From the NCBI GenBank assembly GCA_050251635.1, contig JBFWML010000003.1, forward strand, positions 1 through 64,000: a stretch of 64,000 nt of DNA, written 5' to 3'. The stretch's first letter is position 1; each line of letters starts with the position of its first letter. The notes below the pieces were generated by a model that ran no database searches, had not been told where the DNA came from, and was given only the letters and a program-made list of their open reading frames with translations. This document shows positions 1 through 8,560 of this stretch, in pieces. The position numbers and the translations under genes were made by a program. Origin of the DNA: JBFWML01 sp050251635. GTDB taxonomy: Bacteria > Campylobacterota > Campylobacteria > Campylobacterales > SZUA-545.

Positions 1-522
1 ATGCTGGTGTCGGGCGACGAGGCGCTAATCAAAAAAGCGGGGTTTCTTTCGACGCAGGCGCGCGACCCGTTCCCCCATTATGAACACACCGAGATCGGCT
101 ACAACTACCGTCTGAGCAATGTGCTAGCCGGAATCGGGCGCGGGCAGATGCGGGTTTTGGCCGATCGGGTGAAGCGTAAACGGGAGATTTTTGAGTTCTA
201 CCAAAAAGCCCTAAGCGATCTGCCCATCGCGTTTATGCCGGAACTGGAAAACGCGCGGGGCAACCGCTGGCTGACGGCGATCACGATCGAGGATCAAAAC
301 ATTCGGCCCGAAACCCTGCGGCTTGCGCTGGAAGAAGAAAATATCGAATCGCGCCCGCTTTGGAAACCGATGCACGCCCAGCCGGTCTTTGCCAAGGCCG
401 ATCGGGTCGTAAACGGCGTGAGCGAAGCGCTTTTCGCCAAGGGGCTGTGTTTACCCAGCGGCACCGCGATGAGCGATGCCGAGCTTTCGTTTGTGTGTGA
501 AACGATCAGAAAAGTTTTTTAG
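1..522 (+). CDS. pglE: PglE-like UDP-sugar aminotransferase (3' part)
   Basis: This is the C-terminal 173 residues of a PLP-dependent DegT/DnrJ/EryC1/StrS-family aminotransferase. The first visible ATG is probably internal, because family members carry an extra N-terminal PLP domain of about 200 residues; the gene therefore starts outside the window. Visible family motifs are STQARDP, HYEHTEIGYNYRLSN (near residues 20–40) and RPLWKPMHAQPVF (near 118–130), ending with LPSGTAMSD. These match what I recall of Campylobacter PglE, which transfers an amino group to UDP-4-keto-6-deoxy-GlcNAc on the route to bacillosamine for protein N-glycosylation. A related flagellin-sugar aminotransferase such as PseC is possible. 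The gene converges with mrp and overlaps its 3' end by 17 bases. The PglE assignment, as opposed to other family members, is from memory of the sequence. Confidence 0.72.
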   Translation: MLVSGDEALIKKAGFLSTQARDPFPHYEHTEIGYNYRLSNVLAGIGRGQMRVLADRVKRKREIFEFYQKALSDLPIAFMPELENARGNRWLTAITIEDQNIRPETLRLALEEENIESRPLWKPMHAQPVFAKADRVVNGVSEALFAKGLCLPSGTAMSDAELSFVCETIRKVF

Positions 523-1510
523 CGATCGTTTCCGCCAGCGGGCGATAAAACGCGTCTTTGGGATTGGCGGCGGCGGGAAAACCGTTGTCCGCCCCTTCGC
601 GCACCGCATCGCTCAGCGGCAATTGCGCCAGCAGATCGACGCCGTAACGCAAGCTGAGTCCTTCGCCGCCGCCTTGACCGAAGGGGTAAAGCTTTTTGCC
701 GCCTTCGATTTCCAAGTAACTCATATTTTCCACAATCCCCGCGATCGGCACGTGGGTTTCTAAAAACATCCGAATCGCCCGCGCCACGTCGTCCTGACTG
801 ACCGCCTGCGGCGTCGTCACCAATACGGCAGCGCTGAGGTTGACCTCCTGCGCGATGGTGAGCTGCACATCCCCCGTTCCAGGCGGCATATCAATGATCA
901 GCAGATCCAGCTCACCCCAGGCCACATCCTCCAAAAACTGCATCAGGGCGCTAACCGCCACGCTGGAGCGCCACACCAGCGGCGTATCGGCTTCGGGGGT
1001 GGTCATGCCGACGCTCATCAGTTTAACCCCGAAGTTTTCGGCGGGGATCATTTTGTCCTGATCGTTCCAGCGCAAGGATTCGTCCAGACAGCCCAGCATT
1101 CGCGGCACGTCGGGGCCGTGCATATCGGCGTCGATCAGGCCGACTTTTTTGCCCTGTGCGGCGAAGGCCACGGCCAAGTTAACCGCGACGGTTGTTTTGC
1201 CCACGCCCCCTTTGCCGCTGGTGACCGCCAGAATTTTTTTGGCGTATGCGGCACGGTTGTTGGGTTTTTGCGTGGTGCCCGTGGGCACGCTTTTTTTGGT
1301 TTTGGGCCGGACGCTCACGGCGTACCGGTCTTCAAACTGCGCGCGAATGGCGGCTTCCAGTTCGGCAAAGGCGGCTTCGTTCAGCACCGAGAGCACCACA
1401 TCCAAATGCCGCTCTTTAAGCGTCACGCTTTCAACCACGCCCAGTTCGCCCAGCGTGCGCTCCAGTTTGGGGTAGGCGATCGCCTCGATGGCGTGCCGCA
1501 GCTCAGTCAA
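506..1510 (-). CDS. mrp: Mrp/NBP35-family P-loop ATPase (Fe-S cluster carrier)
   Basis: A 334-residue MRP/NBP35/ApbC-type protein. It has an N-terminal MIP18-like (DUF59) domain (about 1–80) and a deviant Walker A motif, SGKGGVGKTT, at about 97. LIDADMHGPDVPRMLG and DMPPGTGDVQL follow, as expected for the SIMIBI NTPase fold. Family members help assemble or transfer Fe-S clusters in the cytoplasm. Unusually, the region after VENMSY, where most relatives have a CxxC pair for the bridging cluster, reads LEIEGGKKLYPFG and has no cysteine. The start is a TTG that overlaps the stop of the upstream 112-residue gene by 8 bases, so the two are probably translationally coupled. The CxxC loss makes the cluster-carrier role less certain than the family call. 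Confidence 0.9.
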   Translation of the reverse strand: MTELRHAIEAIAYPKLERTLGELGVVESVTLKERHLDVVLSVLNEAAFAELEAAIRAQFEDRYAVSVRPKTKKSVPTGTTQKPNNRAAYAKKILAVTSGKGGVGKTTVAVNLAVAFAAQGKKVGLIDADMHGPDVPRMLGCLDESLRWNDQDKMIPAENFGVKLMSVGMTTPEADTPLVWRSSVAVSALMQFLEDVAWGELDLLIIDMPPGTGDVQLTIAQEVNLSAAVLVTTPQAVSQDDVARAIRMFLETHVPIAGIVENMSYLEIEGGKKLYPFGQGGGEGLSLRYGVDLLAQLPLSDAVREGADNGFPAAANPKDAFYRPLAETIAKKLF

Positions 1511-1841
1511 GGCCGTAACCTTGGCTCAGGTCGTCGGCGAGCGCGTGGCATTTCGAGATTTGCTTGGTTAGTAAGATTTGTGTATTGGGATAAGAGCCGC
1601 ATAAGGTTTGTAACCGATCGCCGCGTTGGCGAACCCGATCGGAAAGCGCCCGGCCGAGCGCTTCGAGCCGGCCTTCGGCTTCGGCCTGGGAGCGAAGCTG
1701 TTCAAGAAGCGCTTCGCGGCTTTTTTTCGGAACTTCGATGTTGAGCGATAAAGCGGCATAACGCAGATCGTCGGGCGTAAGGACGCACCCGGCGAGATCG
1801 CTGGAAAAAAGCCTCTGTTTAAGCGGAATGGACGGGTTCAT
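1503..1841 (-). CDS. Unknown 112-residue protein upstream of mrp
   Basis: I do not recognise this protein. It is short, charged and predicted mainly helical, with a Glu/Arg-rich central stretch (about 38–75) that could form a coiled coil. It has no signal peptide, membrane segment or metal-binding motif. The ATG at 1841 follows a GGAGCC-type ribosome site. The stop overlaps the TTG start of mrp, so it is most likely co-expressed with mrp. It diverges from the sulfurtransferase/molybdoenzyme operon across an AT-rich gap of about 130 bases. Confidence 0.6.
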   Translation of the reverse strand: MNPSIPLKQRLFSSDLAGCVLTPDDLRYAALSLNIEVPKKSREALLEQLRSQAEAEGRLEALGRALSDRVRQRGDRLQTLCGSYPNTQILLTKQISKCHALADDLSQGYGLD

Positions 1842-1895
1842 GGGTGGCTCCTACACAGCGGTTAAAAAAGAAGCAAAAATTATATTAGAAATAAT

Positions 1896-1923
1896 TTGAA
1901 TCTAAGAAATACCTCCCTATAAT
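1896..1923 (+). promoter_or_regulatory. Sigma-70-like promoter of the sulfurtransferase–molybdoenzyme operon
   Basis: A perfect −10 box TATAAT (1918–1923) has TTGAAT as a −35 candidate (1896–1901), separated by 16 bases. It lies in a strikingly AT-rich stretch of an otherwise GC-rich region, about 55 bases upstream of the first ATG of the operon. The strong ribosome site GGGAGGAG sits just before that ATG. Confidence 0.65.
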
Positions 1924-1975
1924 CGGCATCCTTAAGCGAAATAACTGCTTAAAACAAATCAGGTGGGAGGAGCCT

Positions 1976-2911
1976 ATGCGATTAACAGCAATGCTTCTGG
2001 GAACGCTTCTTTTGGCCGTGAGCGCTACGGCAAAGAGTGATGTTCTGATTTCGGCAGCCGAAGCGCTCAAGCTTCACGGCAAACCGAATGTGGTTTTTGT
2101 AATGGGCGACAACCATGAGGTGTTCGAGGCGGGCCATATTCCCGGTTCGATGCACATGGAATCCCACGGTCTTCAATGCTCCGACTCCGCCGGCAAACTC
2201 GACTGTCCGCCGCTCTATATGTGCGAACCGGACGCCGAAAAGTTTATCGGCGAGCGGGGTATTGATAATAAAACAATGATTATCGCCTATGACGATTACC
2301 GCGGCCCGAATGCCACGGGGATTTATCACTTCTTCCTGCTCTATGGCCACAAAAATGTGAAAATCCTCAACGGCGGCGTAGAGGCTTGGAAAAAGGCGGG
2401 CGGCAAACTGGAAACCGGAGCGGAAAAGCTTCCGGCAAAGCCCAAGACCTTCAAGGTCAAGGTCGATATGTCTGTTCTGGCGACCAAAGAACAGATGGCG
2501 GCCGGTTCCGAAAACATCATGGAAACGGTGGCCAAAACCGGCAGCCGCGCCAAGGCCAAATATGCGCTGATCGACTCGCGCAGCATGGCCGAAGCAATCG
2601 GTGAGCGCAAGGTGGACAACGTCGCCCGCGGCGGACATGTACCCGGCGCAACGCTGATGGAGTGGCTGCAGGTTTCCGGCGCGGAGGAGAAGCTCTCCTA
2701 TCCGAGCGATCTGAAAAAAGTGCAAGAAAAGCTCAACGCCGCCGGCATCACCAAGGACAAAACCATCTACACCTACTGCCACGTCGGAGCCGGACGCGGT
2801 TCATACTATTACGTGCTGCTCAAAGACCTGCTCGGCTATCCCAACGTCCGCGTTTATACCGGCGGCTGGAACGAGTGGGGCAACGATATGAATCTCCCCA
2901 TCAGACGATAA
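1976..2911 (+). CDS. Exported two-domain rhodanese-like sulfurtransferase
   Basis: A 311-residue protein with a Sec-type signal peptide (hydrophobic residues 4–18, ending SATA-K) followed by two rhodanese folds, about 25–130 and 160–311. The C-terminal domain carries the expected active-site cysteine loop, CHVGAGRGS (about 268–276), just before the VYTGGWNEWG segment typical of thiosulfate or 3-mercaptopyruvate sulfurtransferases. The N-terminal domain has no catalytic cysteine at the matching place and is probably structural. It is the first gene of an operon whose next genes encode a periplasmic molybdoenzyme (10-base gap). I infer that it handles sulfane sulfur in the periplasm, as supplier to, scavenger for or partner of that enzyme. 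Confidence 0.85.
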   Translation: MRLTAMLLGTLLLAVSATAKSDVLISAAEALKLHGKPNVVFVMGDNHEVFEAGHIPGSMHMESHGLQCSDSAGKLDCPPLYMCEPDAEKFIGERGIDNKTMIIAYDDYRGPNATGIYHFFLLYGHKNVKILNGGVEAWKKAGGKLETGAEKLPAKPKTFKVKVDMSVLATKEQMAAGSENIMETVAKTGSRAKAKYALIDSRSMAEAIGERKVDNVARGGHVPGATLMEWLQVSGAEEKLSYPSDLKKVQEKLNAAGITKDKTIYTYCHVGAGRGSYYYVLLKDLLGYPNVRVYTGGWNEWGNDMNLPIRR

Positions 2912-2920
2912 GGTTGCACG

Positions 2921-5869
2921 ATGAAACAAACCGATACCAAACGGCGTAATTTTCTCAAGGCCTCTTCCGTCGGCGCGGCATTGGCGGCTTCTCAGGGAAA
3001 CCTCTTTGCTAAAAGCGTCGTCAGCATCGAGGACCCCAGAAACGGCTACGAAAACACCAACCCGACCGAAAAAATGTACCGCGACGAGTTCTCCTTTATG
3101 TATGGCAAAAAGGAAGAGCACGGCTATGCGTACCACTGCGTTAACTGCCAAGGCAACTGCGCATGGGAAGTGTGGTCGCACGACGGCGTGGTGACCCGCG
3201 AAAACCAGTCTTCGCGCTATCCGAGCATCAACCCCAAAATTCCCGACTTCAACCCCCGCGGCTGTAACAAGGGCGTGCAACACTCTCAGGTGATGTACGA
3301 AAAAGACCGTATTCTCTACCCCATGAAGCGGGTGGGCAAGCGCGGCGAAGGCAAATGGCAGCGCATCAGCTGGGACGAGGCGGCCACCATGGTTGCCGAA
3401 CAGCTCTTTGAAACCATGACCGATCCCAAACGTGGGCCGGGCAAAATCATGGTGCACGCCGGTACCGGTCTCTTGACCGAAGGGCGTCGTTCCGCACCCC
3501 GCCGTTTTGCGGCGCAGCTGGGCGCGATCGGCATCTATGCGCCCTCTTATCTGGGCGATATGTTCTCCGGCGCGTCGCTCGCCTACGGCGGCGGCGGCCA
3601 CAAGGGCTGTACCTACGATTTTTACTACAACTGCGATTGCTCGATCTTTTGGGGCACCAACCCCGACAACACCCGCATCCCCGATGCGCACTTCGTGTGG
3701 GAGGGCAAATACCGCGGCGGCAAGATCATTGTGATCACCCCCGAGTTCAACGCTTCGGCCCGCCATGCGGATTTGTGGATTCCCATTAAATCCGGCACCG
3801 ACAGTCTGCTGGCGATGGCGGTGATGAACCACATCATCCAAAACAAGCTCTATCTGCCCGAATTTATGAAGGTTTATACCGATCTGCCCTTCCTGGTGCG
3901 CACCGACAACAAGAAACTGTTGCGCCGCAGCGATGTGGAAGGCCACGGCGACCACGCCTGGGAAGAGGAGTTTTATCTTTGGGATACCCGCTCCAAGCAG
4001 GCGGTCCGCGCGCCGGGCACCGAGGGCAATCAGGACAACAAGTCTCTGCGCCTGAAAGACCGCGACTACCACTACGATCCGGCGATCGAAGGGGTCTTTA
4101 AAGTCCATACCCATGACGGCAAAGAGGTCGAGGTTACCACCGTTTTCGAACTCTTAAAAGCCGAGGCGAAAAACTTCGATCCGGCCACCTTTAAAACCAC
4201 CGACGGCAAGAGCTTCCAGGAGGCGACCAACGTCCACCCCGATCTGGTCAAGGTGCTGGCCGATGAAATCAGCAAGCAGTCCAACCGTTCGGTGATGATC
4301 ACCACCGGCTTCTCGCTGAACAAGTACCACAACGGCGTGCTCAACCTGTGGAACATCTGCTCCATCGCAGGTCTGACCGGACGTCAGGGCCCCCGCGGCG
4401 GCATCCACACCGAGAACGAATTCCGCATCACCGGCCTTGAGGCGCTTTCGGGCTTTAACGGCAAATACAGCGCCCGTTTCGGCTCCGGTTTTGTGAGCGA
4501 ATTTATGATGGGCGATCAGATTAAGGAGTTCGACAAGTACTTCTCCGATGACGACATCAAACGCGCCTACAAGGGCACGATCGACGGCAAGGGCGAATAC
4601 AAAAAGATCCTTGACGAGATGGTCAAAGCCGGCGAAAACGGCGGCGATCCGGAAGTGGCGGCCAAAAACTGGTGGATTCCCGATACCGCCGTTATCGTGG
4701 CCGACTCCAAGTTCCGCCGCAACAAGGGCAGCAGCTACCGCGAAGCGTTCCTCAAAAAGACCAAATTCTGGGCCTATGTGGACTACCGCATGAGCGAAGC
4801 GGCCACCTATGCCGACGTACTGCTTCCGGCCAAATCGCACTATGAGGTGTACGACATCCGCACCAGCCCCGGCTATCACCGCTTTGCCAACCTGGCCAAG
4901 CCGCCGCACAACATGAAGCCGGTGGGCGAAGCCAAGGACGAGTGGGATATTTTCACCCTGATCGCCAAGCAACTCGAAGAGGTGGCCAACCGCGACGGCA
5001 ATATCGATAAGGCGGTGGTCGAAGACGATGAACGCTTTGCCCGCGACGGCGTGCGCGAACTGGATATTTTCTATCAAGAGTTCACCAATACCGACCTCGA
5101 CTCTCAAATGGACGGCCGTCCGGTTCTGGGCGAAGACCCCGAGCGTCCCGGCGTGACGGGCGATCAGATCGCGCTGGAAATCGCGCTGGAAAAATGCGAA
5201 CAGTTTATGCCCCAGACCATCGACAAGATGGTCAAACAGGGCGGCTTCTTGCAGCTGAACGAGGAGGCGGGCAAGTATTCGCCCCTCTATTCCGATCGGC
5301 CCTATGTGACCGGAGAGAACCATCTGTACCGCTTTGAGCCGCACCATACGCTCACCGGCCGTCAGTGCTTCTATGTCGATCACGACGTCTGGATTAAGCT
5401 CGGCTGTAACGTCAACACCGGCCGCGAAGGCATCCGGCCCGATAGCAAGAAGTATCCCTTCGCGATGATGACGCCCCATGCGCGCTGGTCGATCCACACC
5501 AACTACAAACAATCCCGCATCCTGCAACGCTTGCAGCGGGGCGTTCCGTGGGTGATGATCAACGACAAAGTCGCTGAGATCAAGGGCATTAAAGACGGTC
5601 AGGATGTCCGCATCTTTAACGCGTTGGGCGAGTTCTATGCCATGGCCAAAGTCACCCACAACGCGCCGATGGACGCGATTGTGATGGAAGACGGCTGGGA
5701 TGTGAACTTCTTTAGAAATCAGAAGGGTTATAACGAGGTCGTTCCGCCCTCTTTGAACCTCTTGGAGTTGGCGGACAACTGGGGCCATCTGAAATTCTCA
5801 TCCGCTTGGGACGGCAACCAGTATGCCTATGACGGCGCCGTTAACTTTGAAGCGGCTAAGAAAGCGTAA
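2921..5869 (+). CDS. Tat-exported type II molybdopterin oxidoreductase, catalytic alpha subunit
   Basis: A 982-residue protein of the DMSO-reductase superfamily, closest in pattern to the type II group (ethylbenzene dehydrogenase EbdA, selenate reductase SerA, chlorate/perchlorate reductase, DMS dehydrogenase DdhA). A twin-arginine signal (KRRNFLKAS, residues 7–15) predicts folded export. The FS0 cluster motif HCVNCQGNC has the H-x3-C-x3-C spacing of this group, with a fourth ligand in RGCNKG. GDMFSGAS (near residue 208) is where type II enzymes have an aspartate ligand to molybdenum. FWGTNPDNTRIPD and VITPEFNASA fit cofactor-binding regions. The substrate cannot be read from sequence. The upstream sulfurtransferase suggests a reduced sulfur compound, and other oxyanions or hydrocarbons remain possible. 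No TorD-like chaperone gene is present in the operon. Confidence 0.88.
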   Translation: MKQTDTKRRNFLKASSVGAALAASQGNLFAKSVVSIEDPRNGYENTNPTEKMYRDEFSFMYGKKEEHGYAYHCVNCQGNCAWEVWSHDGVVTRENQSSRYPSINPKIPDFNPRGCNKGVQHSQVMYEKDRILYPMKRVGKRGEGKWQRISWDEAATMVAEQLFETMTDPKRGPGKIMVHAGTGLLTEGRRSAPRRFAAQLGAIGIYAPSYLGDMFSGASLAYGGGGHKGCTYDFYYNCDCSIFWGTNPDNTRIPDAHFVWEGKYRGGKIIVITPEFNASARHADLWIPIKSGTDSLLAMAVMNHIIQNKLYLPEFMKVYTDLPFLVRTDNKKLLRRSDVEGHGDHAWEEEFYLWDTRSKQAVRAPGTEGNQDNKSLRLKDRDYHYDPAIEGVFKVHTHDGKEVEVTTVFELLKAEAKNFDPATFKTTDGKSFQEATNVHPDLVKVLADEISKQSNRSVMITTGFSLNKYHNGVLNLWNICSIAGLTGRQGPRGGIHTENEFRITGLEALSGFNGKYSARFGSGFVSEFMMGDQIKEFDKYFSDDDIKRAYKGTIDGKGEYKKILDEMVKAGENGGDPEVAAKNWWIPDTAVIVADSKFRRNKGSSYREAFLKKTKFWAYVDYRMSEAATYADVLLPAKSHYEVYDIRTSPGYHRFANLAKPPHNMKPVGEAKDEWDIFTLIAKQLEEVANRDGNIDKAVVEDDERFARDGVRELDIFYQEFTNTDLDSQMDGRPVLGEDPERPGVTGDQIALEIALEKCEQFMPQTIDKMVKQGGFLQLNEEAGKYSPLYSDRPYVTGENHLYRFEPHHTLTGRQCFYVDHDVWIKLGCNVNTGREGIRPDSKKYPFAMMTPHARWSIHTNYKQSRILQRLQRGVPWVMINDKVAEIKGIKDGQDVRIFNALGEFYAMAKVTHNAPMDAIVMEDGWDVNFFRNQKGYNEVVPPSLNLLELADNWGHLKFSSAWDGNQYAYDGAVNFEAAKKA

Positions 5870-5879
5870 GGGTTAGGCA

Positions 5880-6965
5880 ATGGCAAAAAGACAAATGGCA
5901 ATGGTAATGGACCTGAACAAATGTATCGGGTGCCAGACCTGTACGGTTGCGTGCAAAACGATGTGGACCAACCGCAACGGCCGCGACTATATGTATTGGA
6001 ACAACGTAGAGACTTTCCCCGGCGTGGGTTATCCCCGCAACTGGCAGGAGCTGGGCGGCGGTTTTGACGCCATGGGCAACCTGCAAAAGGGCGTCGTGCC
6101 CGATCTGGCCAAGGATTACGGTATCGCGTGGGAGTATAACCATGCCGAAACCCACCAGTCCAAGCAGCTTAAGCCCCACGTGGCCCCCACCTGGGGTCCC
6201 AACTGGGATGAAGATGTGGGCGCGGGCGAGTTCCCGAAGAACAACTATTTCTTCTATATTCCCCGCCTGTGCAACCACTGCGACAATCCCGGTTGTGTGG
6301 CCGCCTGTCCGCGCGACGCGATCTTCAAGCGCGACAGCGACGGTGTGGTGCTGATCGATCAGGAGCGCTGTCAGGGTTACCGCTACTGCATCGCCGGCTG
6401 CCCCTATAAAAAGATCTACTTCAACCCCAAAACGGGCAAGAGCGAAAAGTGCATTTTCTGCTTCCCCCGCCAAGAGCGCGGCATGCCCACCTCCTGCGCG
6501 CAGCAGTGCGTCGGCCGTATCCGCTTTGTGGGCTTTTTGGATGACGAGGCCGGTCAGGTGCATAAGCTGGTGCACAAATACAAAGTGGCAATCCCGCTGC
6601 GCCCGGATTACGGCACGCAGCCCAACGTCTATTACGTTCCGCCCCTGTTCTCGCCCCCGAAATACGACGCGGACGGCCGCCCCGTTGAGGGCAGCAGCCG
6701 TATCCCGATGGAGGAGCTCAGAAAGCTCTTTGGCGATGAGGTCGAAGGCGCGCTCAAGCGGCTTCAGGCCGAGGTGGACAAGCGCCACAAAGGTCAGGAG
6801 AGCGAACTGATCGATATGCTGGTGGCATTCCAGCATAAAGATATGTTCCGCATGGACAACGGCTACTACCTGAAAACCTACGGGCCGGCCGTTTCCGCGC
6901 CGATCGACGAGCGCTACGTCAAGGGTAAGTTCACCACAAACCCCTCATCTTATAAGGCAGGTTGA
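5880..6965 (+). CDS. Four-cluster iron–sulfur beta subunit of the type II molybdoenzyme
   Basis: A 361-residue ferredoxin-like subunit matching EbdB/SerB/ClrB/DdhB/NarH in design. Four cysteine groups are visible: CIGCQTCTVAC near the N terminus, CNHCDNPGCVAACP, CQGYRYCIAGCP and CIFCFPRQERG…CAQQC. In the third group an aromatic (Tyr) replaces the second cysteine, as in subunits whose fourth cluster is [3Fe-4S]. This chain passes electrons between the alpha-subunit FS0 cluster and the gamma-subunit heme. There is no signal peptide of its own, so it is expected to cross the membrane bound to the Tat-targeted alpha subunit. It starts 10 bases after alpha and ends 2 bases before gamma. Confidence 0.9.
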   Translation: MAKRQMAMVMDLNKCIGCQTCTVACKTMWTNRNGRDYMYWNNVETFPGVGYPRNWQELGGGFDAMGNLQKGVVPDLAKDYGIAWEYNHAETHQSKQLKPHVAPTWGPNWDEDVGAGEFPKNNYFFYIPRLCNHCDNPGCVAACPRDAIFKRDSDGVVLIDQERCQGYRYCIAGCPYKKIYFNPKTGKSEKCIFCFPRQERGMPTSCAQQCVGRIRFVGFLDDEAGQVHKLVHKYKVAIPLRPDYGTQPNVYYVPPLFSPPKYDADGRPVEGSSRIPMEELRKLFGDEVEGALKRLQAEVDKRHKGQESELIDMLVAFQHKDMFRMDNGYYLKTYGPAVSAPIDERYVKGKFTTNPSSYKAG

Positions 6966-6967
6966 GC

Positions 6968-8128
6968 ATGAAAAAAATTATCGCGACCTTTGCGGTGACG
7001 GCGGTTGTGGCGTCGGGGCTTTTTGCCTCGATCGTGCCCGCCCACACGCAAGATGATCTCACCCGGGTCGACGCCGGATCGTCCCAGTGGAAAAAAGCCA
7101 AGGCGGTAAAGATCAAGCTTTATCCGCAGACCACCGTAATCGCCATCGACAAGGCGGCGGAGGCTACCCAGCAGGGCAAGCCGCTGGAGGCCGAGGTTTC
7201 CGCCCTGGTAAGCGGCTCCCATGTGGCCGTCAAGCTGGTTTGGGCCGACGCGACCGCTTCGGTGCCTGCCGGAACCAACGATTATGCCGACGGTTTTGCC
7301 GTGCAGTTTCCTGTGGATGCCAAGAAGCCTTTGCCCTACATCGGCATGGGCGATACCCGCTCCAACGTGGTCGTACACCTGCGCAAAAGCGGCAGCGGTT
7401 ACGCCAAGCCCCAGGGGTTCGACAAGCAGCTCGCCGCCCACAGCACCAATCTTTACGGCGACGAACTGAAGGCTTATGAAAAGGCCGCAGAGGCCGCCAT
7501 GGAGCCGGTATATCTCAAAACCTTCGTGGCCGCCGGTTTTAGAACCATGACCGAACAGCCCGAAGCCAACAAGGCGGTGGTTTCCGATATGAAGCACGCC
7601 AAGGGCCGCTACGAAGCGGTTATTGTGCGCCCGCTCAAAGACGCGACGGCGGATCTCAAACGGCCTTTGCTGCCCGTGGCCGTTGCGGTTTGGGACGGCG
7701 ATAAGGCCGGACGCGACGGCGCGAAGTGGCTCTCGGGTTGGCTGCCGATCGTTCTTGATGAAAAAGCCGCCGACAAAGCCGCCATCGACGACATGATTGC
7801 CCAGCCCAAGGGTGACGCGCTCAAGGGCAAGGAGCTGGCCGCAGGCTACTGCGCCGGTTGCCACAACTTCGACGGCATGGACAACGGAATGCCCACCATG
7901 GCTCCCGGCCTGCATTGGTTGGGCGGTCAGGCGAGCGCGGGTTATATCCGCGAATCCATCCTGAACCCCAGCGCCGTTGTGGTTCCGGGCTACAATAAGT
8001 ACGCCCATCCCGCCACGGCGTGGTATACTGAAGCTAACGGGCAGCGAATTTCGACGATGCCCGGGTTTGATTATCTGCCTCCCGAAGAGTTGGAGGCGTT
8101 GGTCGCTTACTTCAAGAGCTTGAAGTAA
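6968..8128 (+). CDS. Heme-b gamma subunit fused to a C-terminal cytochrome c domain
   Basis: A 386-residue exported protein. ATG at 6968 is chosen over an in-frame TTG two codons earlier because the signal peptide begins MKKIIATF there. Residues about 35–265 resemble the heme-binding gamma subunit of ethylbenzene dehydrogenase-type enzymes (EbdC/DdhC/SerC), including the LPYIGMGD loop expected to carry the Met heme ligand. After about residue 285 a class I cytochrome c domain follows with one CAGCH motif and a likely Met ligand in GQRISTMPGF. Gamma subunits of this family are usually about 210–240 residues, so the extra domain is a true fusion. It would hand electrons from heme b to a built-in c-type heme and on to soluble cytochromes or an oxidase. 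Confidence 0.87.
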   Translation: MKKIIATFAVTAVVASGLFASIVPAHTQDDLTRVDAGSSQWKKAKAVKIKLYPQTTVIAIDKAAEATQQGKPLEAEVSALVSGSHVAVKLVWADATASVPAGTNDYADGFAVQFPVDAKKPLPYIGMGDTRSNVVVHLRKSGSGYAKPQGFDKQLAAHSTNLYGDELKAYEKAAEAAMEPVYLKTFVAAGFRTMTEQPEANKAVVSDMKHAKGRYEAVIVRPLKDATADLKRPLLPVAVAVWDGDKAGRDGAKWLSGWLPIVLDEKAADKAAIDDMIAQPKGDALKGKELAAGYCAGCHNFDGMDNGMPTMAPGLHWLGGQASAGYIRESILNPSAVVVPGYNKYAHPATAWYTEANGQRISTMPGFDYLPPEELEALVAYFKSLK

Positions 8129-8154
8129 GCCTAACCCATAGAAAGGAGTAAGCC

Positions 8155-8517
8155 ATGAAAATGTTGAAAACGGTTTTGGCCGTGTTCTTGGGCTTGGGCA
8201 TCAGCGCGTCGCTGCTGCACGCGGCGAGCGTCACCAAGAAGGGCGTTCTGGTCACGGAAGCTTGCGTGGCGGAGGGCCGCTTTGTCGAGTGTCCGCTAAG
8301 CAGCTACACGCTCGATTCGAAGCTGGTGCTTTTTGTACACGAGGATCTCAAGCACTACGCACTGGATTTGAGCAAAATCCCCCAGCGCGAGCTCGATGGC
8401 GGTTTTGCCCGCAACGGCGTTGAGATCGTAGGCCAACTGGTGCCGGGAAAAAACCTGCTGATCGCCGATCAGTACAAGTCCCCGCCGCCGCCGGTGGCCT
8501 CCACCTTTAAGGGCTGA
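8155..8517 (+). CDS. Small exported protein at the end of the molybdoenzyme operon
   Basis: A 120-residue protein with a clear signal peptide (residues 4–23, ending LHAAS) and a mature part of about 95 residues. I do not recognise a family. The mature protein holds two cysteines (in EACVAEGRFVECPL) that could form a disulfide, then a predicted beta-rich stretch and a Pro-rich tail (SPPPPV). The ribosome site GAAAGGAG is strong. Its position 26 bases after gamma and before a terminator puts it in the same transcript. A periplasmic accessory or assembly role for the enzyme is an inference from context only. Confidence 0.75.
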   Translation: MKMLKTVLAVFLGLGISASLLHAASVTKKGVLVTEACVAEGRFVECPLSSYTLDSKLVLFVHEDLKHYALDLSKIPQRELDGGFARNGVEIVGQLVPGKNLLIADQYKSPPPPVASTFKG

Positions 8518-8560
8518 CTCTGATTAAGCGCGCCGTTGGCGCGACACATTCAATCAAGAG

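Noticed and set aside
2801..5788. Two long reverse-strand frames (437 and 544 codons) antisense to the molybdoenzyme alpha subunit
   Set aside because: The forward frame has clear catalytic motifs over its full length; the reverse products are His/Val/Gly-rich translations without family features.
8529..8543. CGCGCC/GGCGCG hairpin just after the molybdoenzyme operon as the terminator
   Set aside because: It lacks a T run. The stem at 8574 with seven T is a far better terminator; this one may only add structure.
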